64,000 nt of DNA from 2-02-FULL-48-14 sp964356195 (GTDB lineage: Bacteria > Patescibacteriota > Gracilibacteria > UBA1369 > 2-02-FULL-48-14), in NCBI GenBank assembly GCA_964356195.1, contig CAYHGP010000005.1, positions 1 to 64,000 of the forward strand, read 5' to 3'. Shown here one piece after another: positions 34,214-42,592 of this stretch. A program made the position numbers and the translations under genes. The notes beneath the pieces are model-generated. The model did no database searches, was not told the DNA's origin, and saw only the letters and a program-made list of their open reading frames with translations. Within the stretch, counting starts at the first letter, position 1. Each line of letters starts with the position of its first letter.

Positions 34214-34780
34214 TTAAAACACCTGGTCTTCATTAACCGAGGCGCTTCCCACTTGAGGGATGACGGCTTCAATGGTTCCCCACACGGCTTCACGATCTTT
34301 GGGGACGATGAGGGTCACTTCGTCTCCGGCGTCGCCTTTGTAATAAGTGACGGAAGCCAAGATGACTTTGTAAGATTTTCCGTTGGCCACTACTCGAAAC
34401 TGGCCGTCTTCTTTCACGATGACTCCTTTCACGAACTCACGTTCAACGGGAGAGATTTGTTTGAACATGAAGGTGCCGTTGGGCATGATGGTGAGCTTCA
34501 GACGGTCGCCCTCCACGAGTTTGGATTTGCTGGCGTAATTGGCGGCCACGGGGAACATTTTCCCGTTCGGGCCGATCATGTTTTGTCCGTCAAAAGTTCC
34601 TTCTACAATCTGGCTTTCACCTTGTTCATAGGCTTTTGGTTCTTCCATTTTCACAAAATGACTGGTACTTCGTGTGCCGGATCCCGGAGCGATTTCTTCC
34701 AAGAGTTCTTTTGCGGATCTCAGTGAAGATTCCGCGGCTTCAATCATGCGGAGAATTTTTGACATTTGTTCGTTGCTCAT
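34214..34780 (-). CDS. Hypothetical protein (188 aa)
   Basis: Not recognised. N-terminal helix (MSKILRMIEAAESSLRSAKELLEE) of coiled-coil type, then a beta-rich region with two similar halves (VEGTFDGQNMIGPNGKMFPV and VKGVIVKEDGQFRVVANGKS) that may be small barrels. No signal peptide. Lies 20 nt after ftsQ on the same strand. Confidence 0.6.
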   Translation of the reverse strand: MSNEQMSKILRMIEAAESSLRSAKELLEEIAPGSGTRSTSHFVKMEEPKAYEQGESQIVEGTFDGQNMIGPNGKMFPVAANYASKSKLVEGDRLKLTIMPNGTFMFKQISPVEREFVKGVIVKEDGQFRVVANGKSYKVILASVTYYKGDAGDEVTLIVPKDREAVWGTIEAVIPQVGSASVNEDQVF

Positions 34781-34800
34781 ATTTGTTGGTGTTTAGGTTT

Positions 34801-35808
34801 TTACAAGGAAGTGCTCAACTTATATATTACTTTTTCGCCGTTTTGTCCAGAAACTCGCAGGTCAATGTACTCGAGGGGTGCTTCGTAAATATTCAGTTCG
34901 GTCAGCGCTTTTTTAAGCTTGGCCAGTTGCACGCTCACATCTTGGCCGAGGTCGATCCACACGTAGAAATAACGTTCGGTGTACAGGTGCAATTCCCGCG
35001 CCCGTTTCAAATAATGGATTTCCAGCACTTGCATATTGAATTTCCCTTCAAAGTCTTTGGTGGTATCCAGAATTTGGGTGAGGGTTTCTATGGAGATCAA
35101 CTGCTGATTGATTTCTGTGGGCAAGGTGGTCTTCTGAGTAGTTTCTTCGGTGGTTTCCTCGACGGGTGTTTCCGTGGCGACAGGCAAATCCATGTCGGTT
35201 CCGGTGACGTCCATCACAATAAGAGGAATGTTTTCCACTGTCGTTCCCCCCCCGGGGACTTCGCCCACGCCGGAGACGAGACCGAGTTCATTGATGAGAT
35301 AGTACTGACTGCTGCCATCTACAAAATCCACTCGCACGTTGGCGACTGGAGGGTAAGTTTCCAGAGTCACGGAGATGGTGTGGAATAAGCTGCGGCGAAT
35401 ATCCAGCGTTTTGAGGTAACCATATTGTTCCAACAGGGCTTGCTCATGGGCCGCTGTGTTAAAAAGGAGCAAGTTTTCGCCGAGGTAATCCTGAAGATAG
35501 GTGTTGAGTGCGGCTTGTTCTTGCAAAGTATCGGCTTCTCCTTTGATGTCGATGCTTTGAATTTCTAAAAGTGGCGTGAAGAAAATTCCGTAAATGGCTA
35601 CACCCAGAGTAAAAAAAATTGCAAAAAGTTTCACATAGGCTAAAAAGCGTCCCGTCTTTTCGCTGCGGCGGCGTTGAGTTCTGTCCGGCGCTAGAGGAGT
35701 GATTTTGGGCGTGAATGGTTTCCTATACGAAGCACGCGGGCTCTTATAACTGGTGTAGCTTGCCTGTTTTGTGCGGTGTTTTCGCCGAAAAAACGAAAAG
35801 AGACCCAT
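34801..35808 (-). CDS. ftsQ: Cell division protein FtsQ-like (POTRA domain)
   Basis: 335 aa. Basic cytoplasmic tail, membrane helix (LFAIFFTLGVAIYGIFFTPL), POTRA domain (IQSIDIKGEADTLQEQAALN, LLLFNTAAHEQALLEQYGYL), then a beta domain (TISVTLETYPPVANVRVDFVD). Links early and late divisome proteins. A Thr/Glu-rich insert of about 30 residues (EETTEETTQKTT) in the beta domain is unusual. Start at 35808 (MGLFSFFRRK) preferred over 35877. Confidence 0.82.
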   Translation of the reverse strand: MGLFSFFRRKHRTKQASYTSYKSPRASYRKPFTPKITPLAPDRTQRRRSEKTGRFLAYVKLFAIFFTLGVAIYGIFFTPLLEIQSIDIKGEADTLQEQAALNTYLQDYLGENLLLFNTAAHEQALLEQYGYLKTLDIRRSLFHTISVTLETYPPVANVRVDFVDGSSQYYLINELGLVSGVGEVPGGGTTVENIPLIVMDVTGTDMDLPVATETPVEETTEETTQKTTLPTEINQQLISIETLTQILDTTKDFEGKFNMQVLEIHYLKRARELHLYTERYFYVWIDLGQDVSVQLAKLKKALTELNIYEAPLEYIDLRVSGQNGEKVIYKLSTSL

Positions 35809-35830
35809 ATTGAGGCGTGAGATAAATGGT

Positions 35831-35986
35831 CTAGTTCCCTTTTGCGAGAGCGGCTTGCATGGCATCCTGACGCGCAATGCTGCGTGGACGAGCCTTGGCC
35901 TTGTTCTTTCGCTTAGCCTGTTTAGACTTCGGGCGGTTCTTGTCCGCCGTGGTCATTCCGTGTTTGTGACTGTTTGCGTTTACCAT
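35831..35986 (-). CDS. Small Lys/Arg-rich protein (51 aa)
   Basis: Starts MVNANSHKHGMTTADK, centre PKSKQAKRKNKAKARPRS, end ALAKGN. Strongly basic, likely nucleic-acid or ribosome binding, but not matched to a known ribosomal protein. First gene after a good promoter, 22 nt before ftsQ. A 6-bp hairpin (GGAGCC-GG-GGCTCC, 35996-36009) lies 9 nt before the ATG and could affect translation. Confidence 0.6.
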   Translation of the reverse strand: MVNANSHKHGMTTADKNRPKSKQAKRKNKAKARPRSIARQDAMQAALAKGN

Positions 35987-36029
35987 ATACTCGGCGGAGC
36001 CGGGGCTCCTGAGTTAAAAAAGTGAGTGG

Positions 36030-36058
36030 ATTCTAAGGTAGCGTGAGCGTTAAGTCAA
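36030..36058 (-). promoter_or_regulatory. Promoter of the 51-aa gene and ftsQ
   Basis: Minus strand TTGACT (36053-36058), 17 bp, TAGAAT (36030-36035). Leader about 37 nt containing the GGAGCC hairpin. Confidence 0.7.
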
Positions 36059-36072
36059 GTTTTGTAGAATCA

Positions 36073-36102
36073 AGAGACCCAACCGTGGAGCGGAGGGTCT
36101 CT
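36073..36102 (-). terminator. Hairpin after nrdJ
   Basis: Perfect 8-bp stem AGAGACCC/GGGTCTCT, 14-nt loop, 26 bp after the nrdJ stop. Only a weak U-tract follows, so terminator function is likely but not certain. Confidence 0.45.
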
Positions 36103-36128
36103 ATTCGGAGTTGAATTGAGGGCTTCGC

Positions 36129-39074
36129 CTAGCTGCACCCCATGCTATTTCCGCAGTTCAGACATTTGTAACAGGTGGCGTTGCGAACGGTAACGTGACC
36201 ACAGGTGCCGCAGAGGGGGGCATCGCCCATCATGCTTTTCAGCTGGTCGTTGAGAGAATTTGCGCTTGCGGGCATGGTCTCGATTTGGTTTGTGTCGGTG
36301 GCCTCATTCATGATGGCTTCGGTGATTTTGCCTTTGGCCGTGTTTTCCATGAGCTGGGTCGTTTTGGGCTCCACGTGGACGAAGTCGGTGCGGCCGAGGT
36401 ATTCCATGCCTAGGACTCGGAAGATGAAATCCACAATGGAAGTACAGGTTCGAATGTTTGGGTGAGTGGTGAATCCACTGGGATCGAAGCGTGTGAAGGT
36501 GAAGGAATCGACGTATTTTTCGAGAGGTACGCCGTATTGTAGGCCGATGGACACGGCCACCGCGAAACAGTTCAAGAGGCTTCGGTAGGAAGCTCCTTCT
36601 TTGAAGGTGTCGATGAAGATTTCGCCGAGCTTGCCGTCGTCGTATTCGCCGGTGCGAAGGTACATTTTTTGACCGGCCACGGCGGCTTCCACGGTGATTC
36701 CGTTGCGCTTTGCGGAGAGATTCACTTTGCTGCCTCGGAGAATGGCGCCTTCCGGAAGGGTTGCATTAGCAATGGCAGCGGCCATACCGGCATCGGTGTT
36801 TTTATCTTTTTTGTTGGAGAGAGGTTGAGAGTGCTTGCTTCCGTCACGGTAAAGGGCAATGGCCTTGATGCCGAGTTTCCAGGATTGCATGTAAATGCTT
36901 CGGATGTCGGCGACGGTGGCTTCATGTGGAAGGTTCACGGTTTTGGAAATGGCTCCGGACATGAAAGGTTGTACGGCGGCCATCATTTTCACGTGGCCGA
37001 GAGGCGCGATGTAACGCGTGCCTTTTCCACATTTGTTGGCGCAATCGAAGATCGCAAAATGTTCTTCTTTGAGATGAGGAGCGCCTTCTAAAGTTTGCGC
37101 GCCTTCGCCTCCGTTTTTACCAAGAACGTAATCAATAATTTCTGTGATTTGATCGGTGGTGTAGCCGAGTCTTTCAAGGACGAGAGGGATGGATTTGTTG
37201 ATGATTTTGAAGTATCCGCCTCCGGCGAGTTTCTTCCATTTCACGAGGGAGAATTCGGGCTCGACTCCGGTGGTGTCGCAATCCATGAGCAGACCGATGG
37301 TTCCGGTGGGTGCGAGTACGGTGGCTTGTGCGTTGCGGTAGCCGTATTTTTCTCCGAGTGTTACAGCGAGGTCGGCGTCTTCACAAGCGGCTTCGTACAA
37401 AGCGGCTCCGGAAAGTTTTTTGTCGATGGCGTGGGCGGCGGCTTGGTGCTTACCCATGACGCGGAGCATTCCTTTCTTGTTTTTTTCGTGAGCGGCAAAA
37501 GTTCCGACGGCGCGGGCCATTTCAGCGGAAACGGCGAAGGCTCGGCAGTGAAGAATGGCGGTGAGGGCGGCGGCAATGCTGCGGCCTTGGTCGCTGTCGT
37601 AAGGAATTCCCATCATCATGAGCAGGGTTCCGAGGTTGGCGTAACCGAGTCCGAGAGGACGAAAATCGTGACTGTTTTGTGCGATGGCTGGAGTTGGGTA
37701 GGACGAAAGATCCACGAGGATTTCTTGAGCGATGAAGAAAATTTCTACGGCGTGACGGTACGCTTCGATGTCGAAAGTGCCGTCGTCGTTCAAGAATTTT
37801 ACAAGGTTGAGGGAAGCGAGGTTGCAGGCCGTGTCATCGAGGAACATATATTCGCTGCAAGGGTTCGAGCCGTTGATGCGGCCGCTTGCGGGGCTGGTGT
37901 GCCAGTCGTTGATGGTGGTGTCGAATTGAAGGCCCGGGTCGGCACAGCTCCAAGCGGCGCTGCAGATGGTATCGAAGAGTTCGCCGGCATCGTGTTCTTC
38001 GTATTTTTCTCCGTTGGTGCGGAAGCGAGTCCAGAATTTTTCACCGTTTTCCACGGCGCTCATGAATTCGTCGGTGACACGTACGGAGTTGTTGGAGTTT
38101 TGTCCGGAAACGGTGTGGTAGGCTTCACCGCGCCAGTCGCCTTCGTAGCCGGCATCAATCAAGGCCTTGGCTTTCTTTTCGGATTCCACTTTCCAGTTCA
38201 CAAAGTCGAGAATTTCAGGATGGTCGATGTTGAGAACCACCATTTTGGCGGCACGGCGTGTGGTTCCTCCGGACTTAATGGCTCCGGCCCCACGGTCGAG
38301 GACTTCGAGAAAGGACATCAATCCTGAAGAAATTCCGCCACCGGAAAGATTTTCAAAGCGGGAACGAATGTTGGAGAAATTGGAGCCGGTTCCGGATCCG
38401 TACTTGAAGAGTTTGGCTTCGTTTTTGGCGAGTTCAAAAATCCCCATGAGTGAGTCGTCCACTTTTTGAATGAAGCAGGCGCTGCACTGAGGGCGAGCGT
38501 AAGCGTTGTCAATTTCGACAATGGCGGCCTGGTCATAGTCCCAAGCGTAATTTCCTTTGTCGCCGGTGACGCCGTATTCGTGGAAGAGTCCGCAATTGAA
38601 CCACACGGGGGAGTTGAAGGCGCCGTGTTGGGTGATGCACATGAATTTGAGTTCTTGTTCGAAATTGTCCGCATCTTCGCTGCTGGCAAAATAACCCTTG
38701 GCCTCTCCAAAAGTGCGGATTGTGTGTGACACGCGGTGAACCACTTGTTTGGCGCTGGTTTCGCTATCCACTCCATTGGAATCCGGGCTAGCGCCCCGCT
38801 TGCGGAAATATTTTTGAGCGATGATGTCGGTGGCGAGTTGAGACCATGTTTTTGGCACTTCCACATTTCTCATTTCAAAAACCACGGTTCCGTCCGGTTC
38901 GGTGATGCGGGATTCGCGGAGTTCAAAATCCACCATTTCGAAGGCATCCATTCCGGCCTTGGTGTAACGTCGTTTGACGCTGAGGGCTTTCCCAGCGGAT
39001 TTCGCCTCTTGAGGGCGTTTGAGGGAAGCGGGTGTTTGGGCCGTAAGGTCGGGAAGGGTGATGGATTGAGCCAT
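36129..39074 (-). CDS. nrdJ: Adenosylcobalamin-dependent ribonucleotide reductase (class II)
   Basis: 981 aa; reduces ribonucleotides to deoxyribonucleotides without oxygen dependence. Family motifs: GSGTGSNFSNIRSRFE, CSEYMFLDDTACNLASLNL, LAPTGTIGLLMDCDTTGVEP, and a C-terminal zinc ribbon (CGTCGHVTV...CYKCLNCGNSMGC). No intein. Upstream are two NrdR-like boxes over the promoter. No cobalamin synthesis genes in the window, so B12 is probably scavenged. Confidence 0.97.
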   Translation of the reverse strand: MAQSITLPDLTAQTPASLKRPQEAKSAGKALSVKRRYTKAGMDAFEMVDFELRESRITEPDGTVVFEMRNVEVPKTWSQLATDIIAQKYFRKRGASPDSNGVDSETSAKQVVHRVSHTIRTFGEAKGYFASSEDADNFEQELKFMCITQHGAFNSPVWFNCGLFHEYGVTGDKGNYAWDYDQAAIVEIDNAYARPQCSACFIQKVDDSLMGIFELAKNEAKLFKYGSGTGSNFSNIRSRFENLSGGGISSGLMSFLEVLDRGAGAIKSGGTTRRAAKMVVLNIDHPEILDFVNWKVESEKKAKALIDAGYEGDWRGEAYHTVSGQNSNNSVRVTDEFMSAVENGEKFWTRFRTNGEKYEEHDAGELFDTICSAAWSCADPGLQFDTTINDWHTSPASGRINGSNPCSEYMFLDDTACNLASLNLVKFLNDDGTFDIEAYRHAVEIFFIAQEILVDLSSYPTPAIAQNSHDFRPLGLGYANLGTLLMMMGIPYDSDQGRSIAAALTAILHCRAFAVSAEMARAVGTFAAHEKNKKGMLRVMGKHQAAAHAIDKKLSGAALYEAACEDADLAVTLGEKYGYRNAQATVLAPTGTIGLLMDCDTTGVEPEFSLVKWKKLAGGGYFKIINKSIPLVLERLGYTTDQITEIIDYVLGKNGGEGAQTLEGAPHLKEEHFAIFDCANKCGKGTRYIAPLGHVKMMAAVQPFMSGAISKTVNLPHEATVADIRSIYMQSWKLGIKAIALYRDGSKHSQPLSNKKDKNTDAGMAAAIANATLPEGAILRGSKVNLSAKRNGITVEAAVAGQKMYLRTGEYDDGKLGEIFIDTFKEGASYRSLLNCFAVAVSIGLQYGVPLEKYVDSFTFTRFDPSGFTTHPNIRTCTSIVDFIFRVLGMEYLGRTDFVHVEPKTTQLMENTAKGKITEAIMNEATDTNQIETMPASANSLNDQLKSMMGDAPLCGTCGHVTVRNATCYKCLNCGNSMGCS

Positions 39075-39131
39075 GGCGTGGGGAATTAAGAAAAAGAATC
39101 ACAGCCCGTTGGGGCTGGAAAGAGCGATTAG

Positions 39132-39196
39132 ACACAAGATATAGGGGATTTATGTCTGGTGTACCACAAGATATCGAAAAACCTCGGGATGGTCAA
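39132..39196 (-). promoter_or_regulatory. nrdJ promoter with two NrdR-type boxes
   Basis: Two direct boxes share CACAAGATAT (39132-39147 and 39164-39179, 32 bp apart, about three helical turns), matching the AT-rich NrdR box pattern (minus strand CCCCTATATCTTGTGT). A promoter TTGACC (39191-39196), 17 bp, TATCTT (39168-39173) is overlapped by the distal box. NrdR repression when dATP is high is inferred. Confidence 0.7.
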
Positions 39197-39303
39197 AGCA
39201 AAGTTTTCCATATTCGTTTGACGTCGGACCTGCTTGAAGTTGTGGTTGAAATTTGAATCCGAAAGCCTGTGTTGTGGGGTAGGAGGGGAGCCTCTTAGGG
39301 GCC

Positions 39304-39332
39304 TTGACAGAAATTGGCTTCAGGTTTATTAT
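39304..39332 (+). promoter_or_regulatory. Strong promoter of the tandem-repeat protein
   Basis: TTGACA (39304-39309), 17 bp, TATTAT (39327-39332). ATG at 39358, leader about 19 nt. The rest of 39197-39303 shows no further signal. Confidence 0.75.
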
Positions 39333-39357
39333 GTTGTAATCCGATTTAATCTGAACT

Positions 39358-41446
39358 ATGGCANNNNNNNNNNNNNNNNNNNNNNNNNNNNNNNNNNNNN
39401 NNNNNNNNNNNNNNNNNNNNNNNNNNNNNNNNNNNNNNNNNNNNNNNNNNNNNNNNNNNNNNNGATGACGAGCCTGCTGCGCCTAGAGTTCCTGTGCCAA
39501 GCACTCCTAGTCCCACTCCTCGAGGTTCTCGCTCTGCCGTCTGGGTGGATGATGAGTCAGCCTTTTCGCCACGTGCTGATGATGCAAATGATCCCGATTC
39601 CGTGCCGAGTGGCATCTCTTCCGTGGTACGTTTCGACGAAGGTGCATTTGAAGTTAATGAGCGTGAAATATATGTGAGAGGTGAAATTGTTCTTAAAGAC
39701 CGTTCGTATGGGTTTAGAGTTTTAAATGACGGAATAGTGCATGTTATGGGGGATGATTATAATTGGGCTCCTGCTCCGTGGGCGAGGCTTCTCGTTCAAA
39801 CCGCTATCAACCAACGATTTAGAGAGTCAGGTTTGGAAGGCGGTGTTGAGTTGGAGGGAGATCGGTTGGTTTTTAGGTTAAATAGGGGTTCCGGGGAGTC
39901 TTTTGACGAGGAACCCGTAGATGATTTGCCTTCCTCTGCCCGTGCTCCATCTGTTTTGGCTTCGACCTGGAAGTGGCTGATCACTGATCCTGATAAACCT
40001 GCAGTAGCTCCTGACCCTGATGCAGAGGAGACGGAATCAAGATCTGTTTTGGCTTCGACCTGGAAGTGGCTGATCACTGATCCTGATAAACCTGCAGTAG
40101 CTCCTGACCCTGATGCAGAGGAGACGGAATCAAGATCTGTTTTGGCTTCGACCTGGAAGTGGTTGATCACAGATTCGGCAGAAACCCCGGCGGGAGCGCC
40201 GCTCGCTGTACAGCGAGGGTTTTGGGCGAGAGTGGGGGGAGGGGCTCTCAATATGATTCGTACTGAACCGGGAAGCATTGGTCAACTTAAACGTGTTTCC
40301 GACGCTGAAATGTCTGCGTATAGGGCCGGTGTGATTATGGATCGATTGGGTGTGGATAAGATTTTTGACAGTCTTGGTACTTTTACATTGGGTAGCTTGA
40401 ATGTTGCCGTTTCTTTCGCTGCTTTTATGCACTTGTCTGCACATGGAGCAAGAGCGGGGATTGGCTTTGCAGATTATCTTAAAATTGCCGGGTACCAGAC
40501 CGGGAATGTTTTTTACGGGATTGGTCGAGGACTCGTTGGCAAGATTCCACTTGCCGGAACTTTCCTCAAAGAAAATGTTCTTCCCGAATATCGTGCTTAT
40601 GAGAAATCAGCAAAACTCTTTGAACCTGCTTTAGAAGTTGCGATTGAGAGGGCGAGGGATGCAGGTCTCACGGAGGGTGAGATTGAGGAAGCGCTTAAGG
40701 AAGATGCTACAATCAAAGAAAAATGGAAGAAAAAAGCTGAGAAGAAGGGCAAAGAAGCTCATGGCGGAGGAGACGGTCATGGGACGGATGCCGGTACTCA
40801 CGGTCCTCAGTCGCCGGAAGCAGCAAAGAAGGCTCTTGTGCAAATGGTTGCCGCGCATTTGATGTATAAAGATGTTACGACTGAGGAACTTAAAAGGGCT
40901 GATCCTACTTTGTGGGCGACTTTAGACGCGGAGATCAAAAGGGTGAATAAAGGGCATTCAAATTTGAATGCAGGAGAACGTCAGGCCGGGCATGCTTTGC
41001 ATGAGGTAATGCATGACTCCAAGCCTGCTGTGGACAAGGCTTCCCGAGCGGCGCGTGCTCACTTTAATACTCTTATGGAGAGGGCCGGTTTGGTTCCTGA
41101 TCCTCGTAGTGAAAGTACTTCTTGGTTCAATTGGGCACTTGCCCATGCGCAGCATCATGTTGATAGTGTGGATGCTCCGGCAGGTACGAAAGCACCTCTT
41201 GTCGATGAGCATTTTTTGCCTCATGTGGTGAATGAACGGTTCGGTTGGGAACTGCGTCGTCAATTGGGTGGAACTGTTCGTAGTGAAGACGCAAGGAATC
41301 TTATAGGCCGTTTTGCCGCAAGCCCCGATGTTCATAAAATTCAAGACTTGATTGAGGGGCCTGAAAATTCACACAACAATGAGCGCTTAGGTGCTTTGGT
41401 GAGAGCGGTTGTAAGTGGTGGCGGAGCTGGGCACAGCGGGCATTAA
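39358..41446 (+). CDS. Large protein with 31-residue tandem repeats, interrupted by a gap
   Basis: Start ATG GCA is followed at once by 100 N; the open frame resumes at 39464 (DDEPAAPRVPVPSTPSP). About 660 residues visible. Pro/Asp-rich N-terminus, a beta-like domain (VRGEIVLKDRSYGFRVL), repeats of 31 aa (SVLASTWKWLITDPDKP...), two full and one partial, then a helical region with hydrophobic stretches (SLNVAVSFAAFMHLSAHGA), a Lys/Glu helix and a His-rich segment (HGGGDGHGTDAGTHG), and a helical C-terminus ending GGAGHSGH. No family recognised. Probably lineage-specific. Confidence 0.7.
39364..39463. other. Assembly gap (100 N)
   Basis: Falls after the second codon of the tandem-repeat gene; the flanks do not overlap. 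Confidence 0.99.
39950..40174 (+). repeat. 93-bp tandem repeats inside the coding region
   Basis: Units at 39950, 40043 and 40136 (period 93). The first two appear identical in DNA; the third matches for about 39 bp (SVLASTWKWLITD). Near-identity in a coding repeat points to recent expansion. Confidence 0.9.
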
Positions 41447-41447
41447 T

Positions 41448-42086
41448 TTAATGCGAACCACATCCGCAAGCGTCTCCGCCGGAACCGCAGGCGCAGCCGG
41501 ATTTTTTGACTCCGGTAAAGTTTGGATTTGTGATTTTGAAGCCGGAGCCGTAGGCGCTTTCAATGAAGTCCACTTCTGCGCCGGCGAGGTTTTTTAAAGA
41601 CTCGGGGTCGAGGTAAATGGAAACGCCATGGAATTCAAAAGTCTTTTCATCGTCGCCGGCTTTTTCTTGAAAATCCATGCCGTAAGTGGGTTCGCGCCCA
41701 TCGTTATCGGCGGCGGTGATTTTGAGTCCGAAGCCTTCCTTGCCTTCGGCTTTTGCAAATTCTTTCACTTTGGTCGCGGCGTTTTCGGTCATGTAAATGC
41801 CGTCGTCCGGAGCGCGTCGGCGAGCGAGGGCCAAGTCGTTGATTCTGGCTATCATCTCATCCACGGTTTCTTCGGAAATTCCGTGACTCATGGCGCCCAT
41901 TTTCAGAGGTTCGAAAACGTTCACGCTGCAACTGGTGCAGTGTAAGCCAAAATCTTGCATGATTTGCGCGGAGTCGGGCAGACGGTTGAGTACGTCGCCA
42001 ATGAGCATATCCCCATTAATCAGCGGTTTCTGTGCTGACTTCCTGGGTGACGGTTTCGACTTGGATTTCACTTTGGTCTTCGACAT
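41448..42086 (-). CDS. DUF1858 plus A-type Fe-S carrier (IscA/HesB) fusion
   Basis: 212 aa. Residues about 22-85 form a DUF1858 disulfide-type domain (INGDMLIGDVLNRLP, FGLHCTSCSVNVFEPL); the second half is an A-type scaffold (AATKVKEFAKAEGKEGFGLK, YGMDFQEK, YGSGFKITNP) with C-terminal Cys-rich CACGSGGDACGCGSH. Role in Fe-S assembly or delivery is inferred. The start at 42086 keeps the conserved residues before DMLIGD but overlaps the 58-aa gene by 71 nt; an ATG at 42008 would avoid it. Confidence 0.8.
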   Translation of the reverse strand: MSKTKVKSKSKPSPRKSAQKPLINGDMLIGDVLNRLPDSAQIMQDFGLHCTSCSVNVFEPLKMGAMSHGISEETVDEMIARINDLALARRRAPDDGIYMTENAATKVKEFAKAEGKEGFGLKITAADNDGREPTYGMDFQEKAGDDEKTFEFHGVSIYLDPESLKNLAGAEVDFIESAYGSGFKITNPNFTGVKKSGCACGSGGDACGCGSH

Positions 42087-42192
42087 TAGTTTCTTGTTGA
42101 GAACCCAATAGTACCATAGCCGGTCCAATGGCGCCAAGCAGGAGTCCGAGTACCATTAAGGCGGCGACAATGCGAAAAATAGTCTTCTGCAT
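42016..42192 (-). CDS. Small membrane protein (58 aa) overlapping the Fe-S gene
   Basis: One hydrophobic helix (IFRIVAALMVLGLLLGAIGP) and an acidic tail (TNVEDQSEIQVETVTQEVS). Its ATG directly follows the TAA of the upstream gene (TAAATG), strong support for a real operon gene despite the size. It overlaps the 5' end of the DUF1858/IscA gene in another frame. Confidence 0.6.
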   Translation of the reverse strand: MQKTIFRIVAALMVLGLLLGAIGPAMVLLGSQQETNVEDQSEIQVETVTQEVSTETAD

Positions 42193-42561
42193 TTATAAAA
42201 GTTGAGTGTCTACATAAACCAATCCGAGAGCAAAAATCAATCCGAGGAAACCAAAGATTGGCAGTCGTTCTTCGCTTACGAATCGCATTTTCCATTTCAC
42301 GACTGAAGGAGAAAGGTGGGAAATTCCTCCGATTGCGATGATGACGGCAATCCAGGAAAGCAAACTTTCCCAGTCCCAGCCAAAGCTGCGGGGGGAAGTG
42401 GTGAGGATGAGCATAGCCATCATCATTGGCGCAATCGCGCTTACGAATTGAAGGGCTGCGGAGTTGGACCAGTCTTTTAAAACGCGGTACATTCCGCTGG
42501 GGTCGAGTACCATTTTGAAAAGCACAGGAAGCATGAAGAGGGCGAGAAGGGTGAGGGTCAT
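42193..42561 (-). CDS. Membrane protein (122 aa)
   Basis: Four hydrophobic segments (LTLLALFMLPVLFKMVL; FVSAIAPMMMAMLIL; LLSWIAVIIAIGGI; IFGFLGLIFALGLVYV). Family not recognised. Start at 42561 chosen because the longer frame to 42630 overlaps the upstream gene and adds a polar N-terminus. Part of a run 43705 to 41448. Confidence 0.6.
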   Translation of the reverse strand: MTLTLLALFMLPVLFKMVLDPSGMYRVLKDWSNSAALQFVSAIAPMMMAMLILTTSPRSFGWDWESLLSWIAVIIAIGGISHLSPSVVKWKMRFVSEERLPIFGFLGLIFALGLVYVDTQLL

Positions 42562-42592
42562 ATGGCGTTGGTGAAGTGGCTTTATTAAAGCT

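Noticed and set aside
37095..38327. 410-aa open frame on the plus strand
   Set aside because: Lies antisense inside nrdJ; repetitive Val/Gly/Phe composition is typical of the complement of a real gene.
39075..39303. Cobalamin riboswitch before nrdJ
   Set aside because: Interval too short and lacks a B12-box; NrdR-type boxes explain it better.
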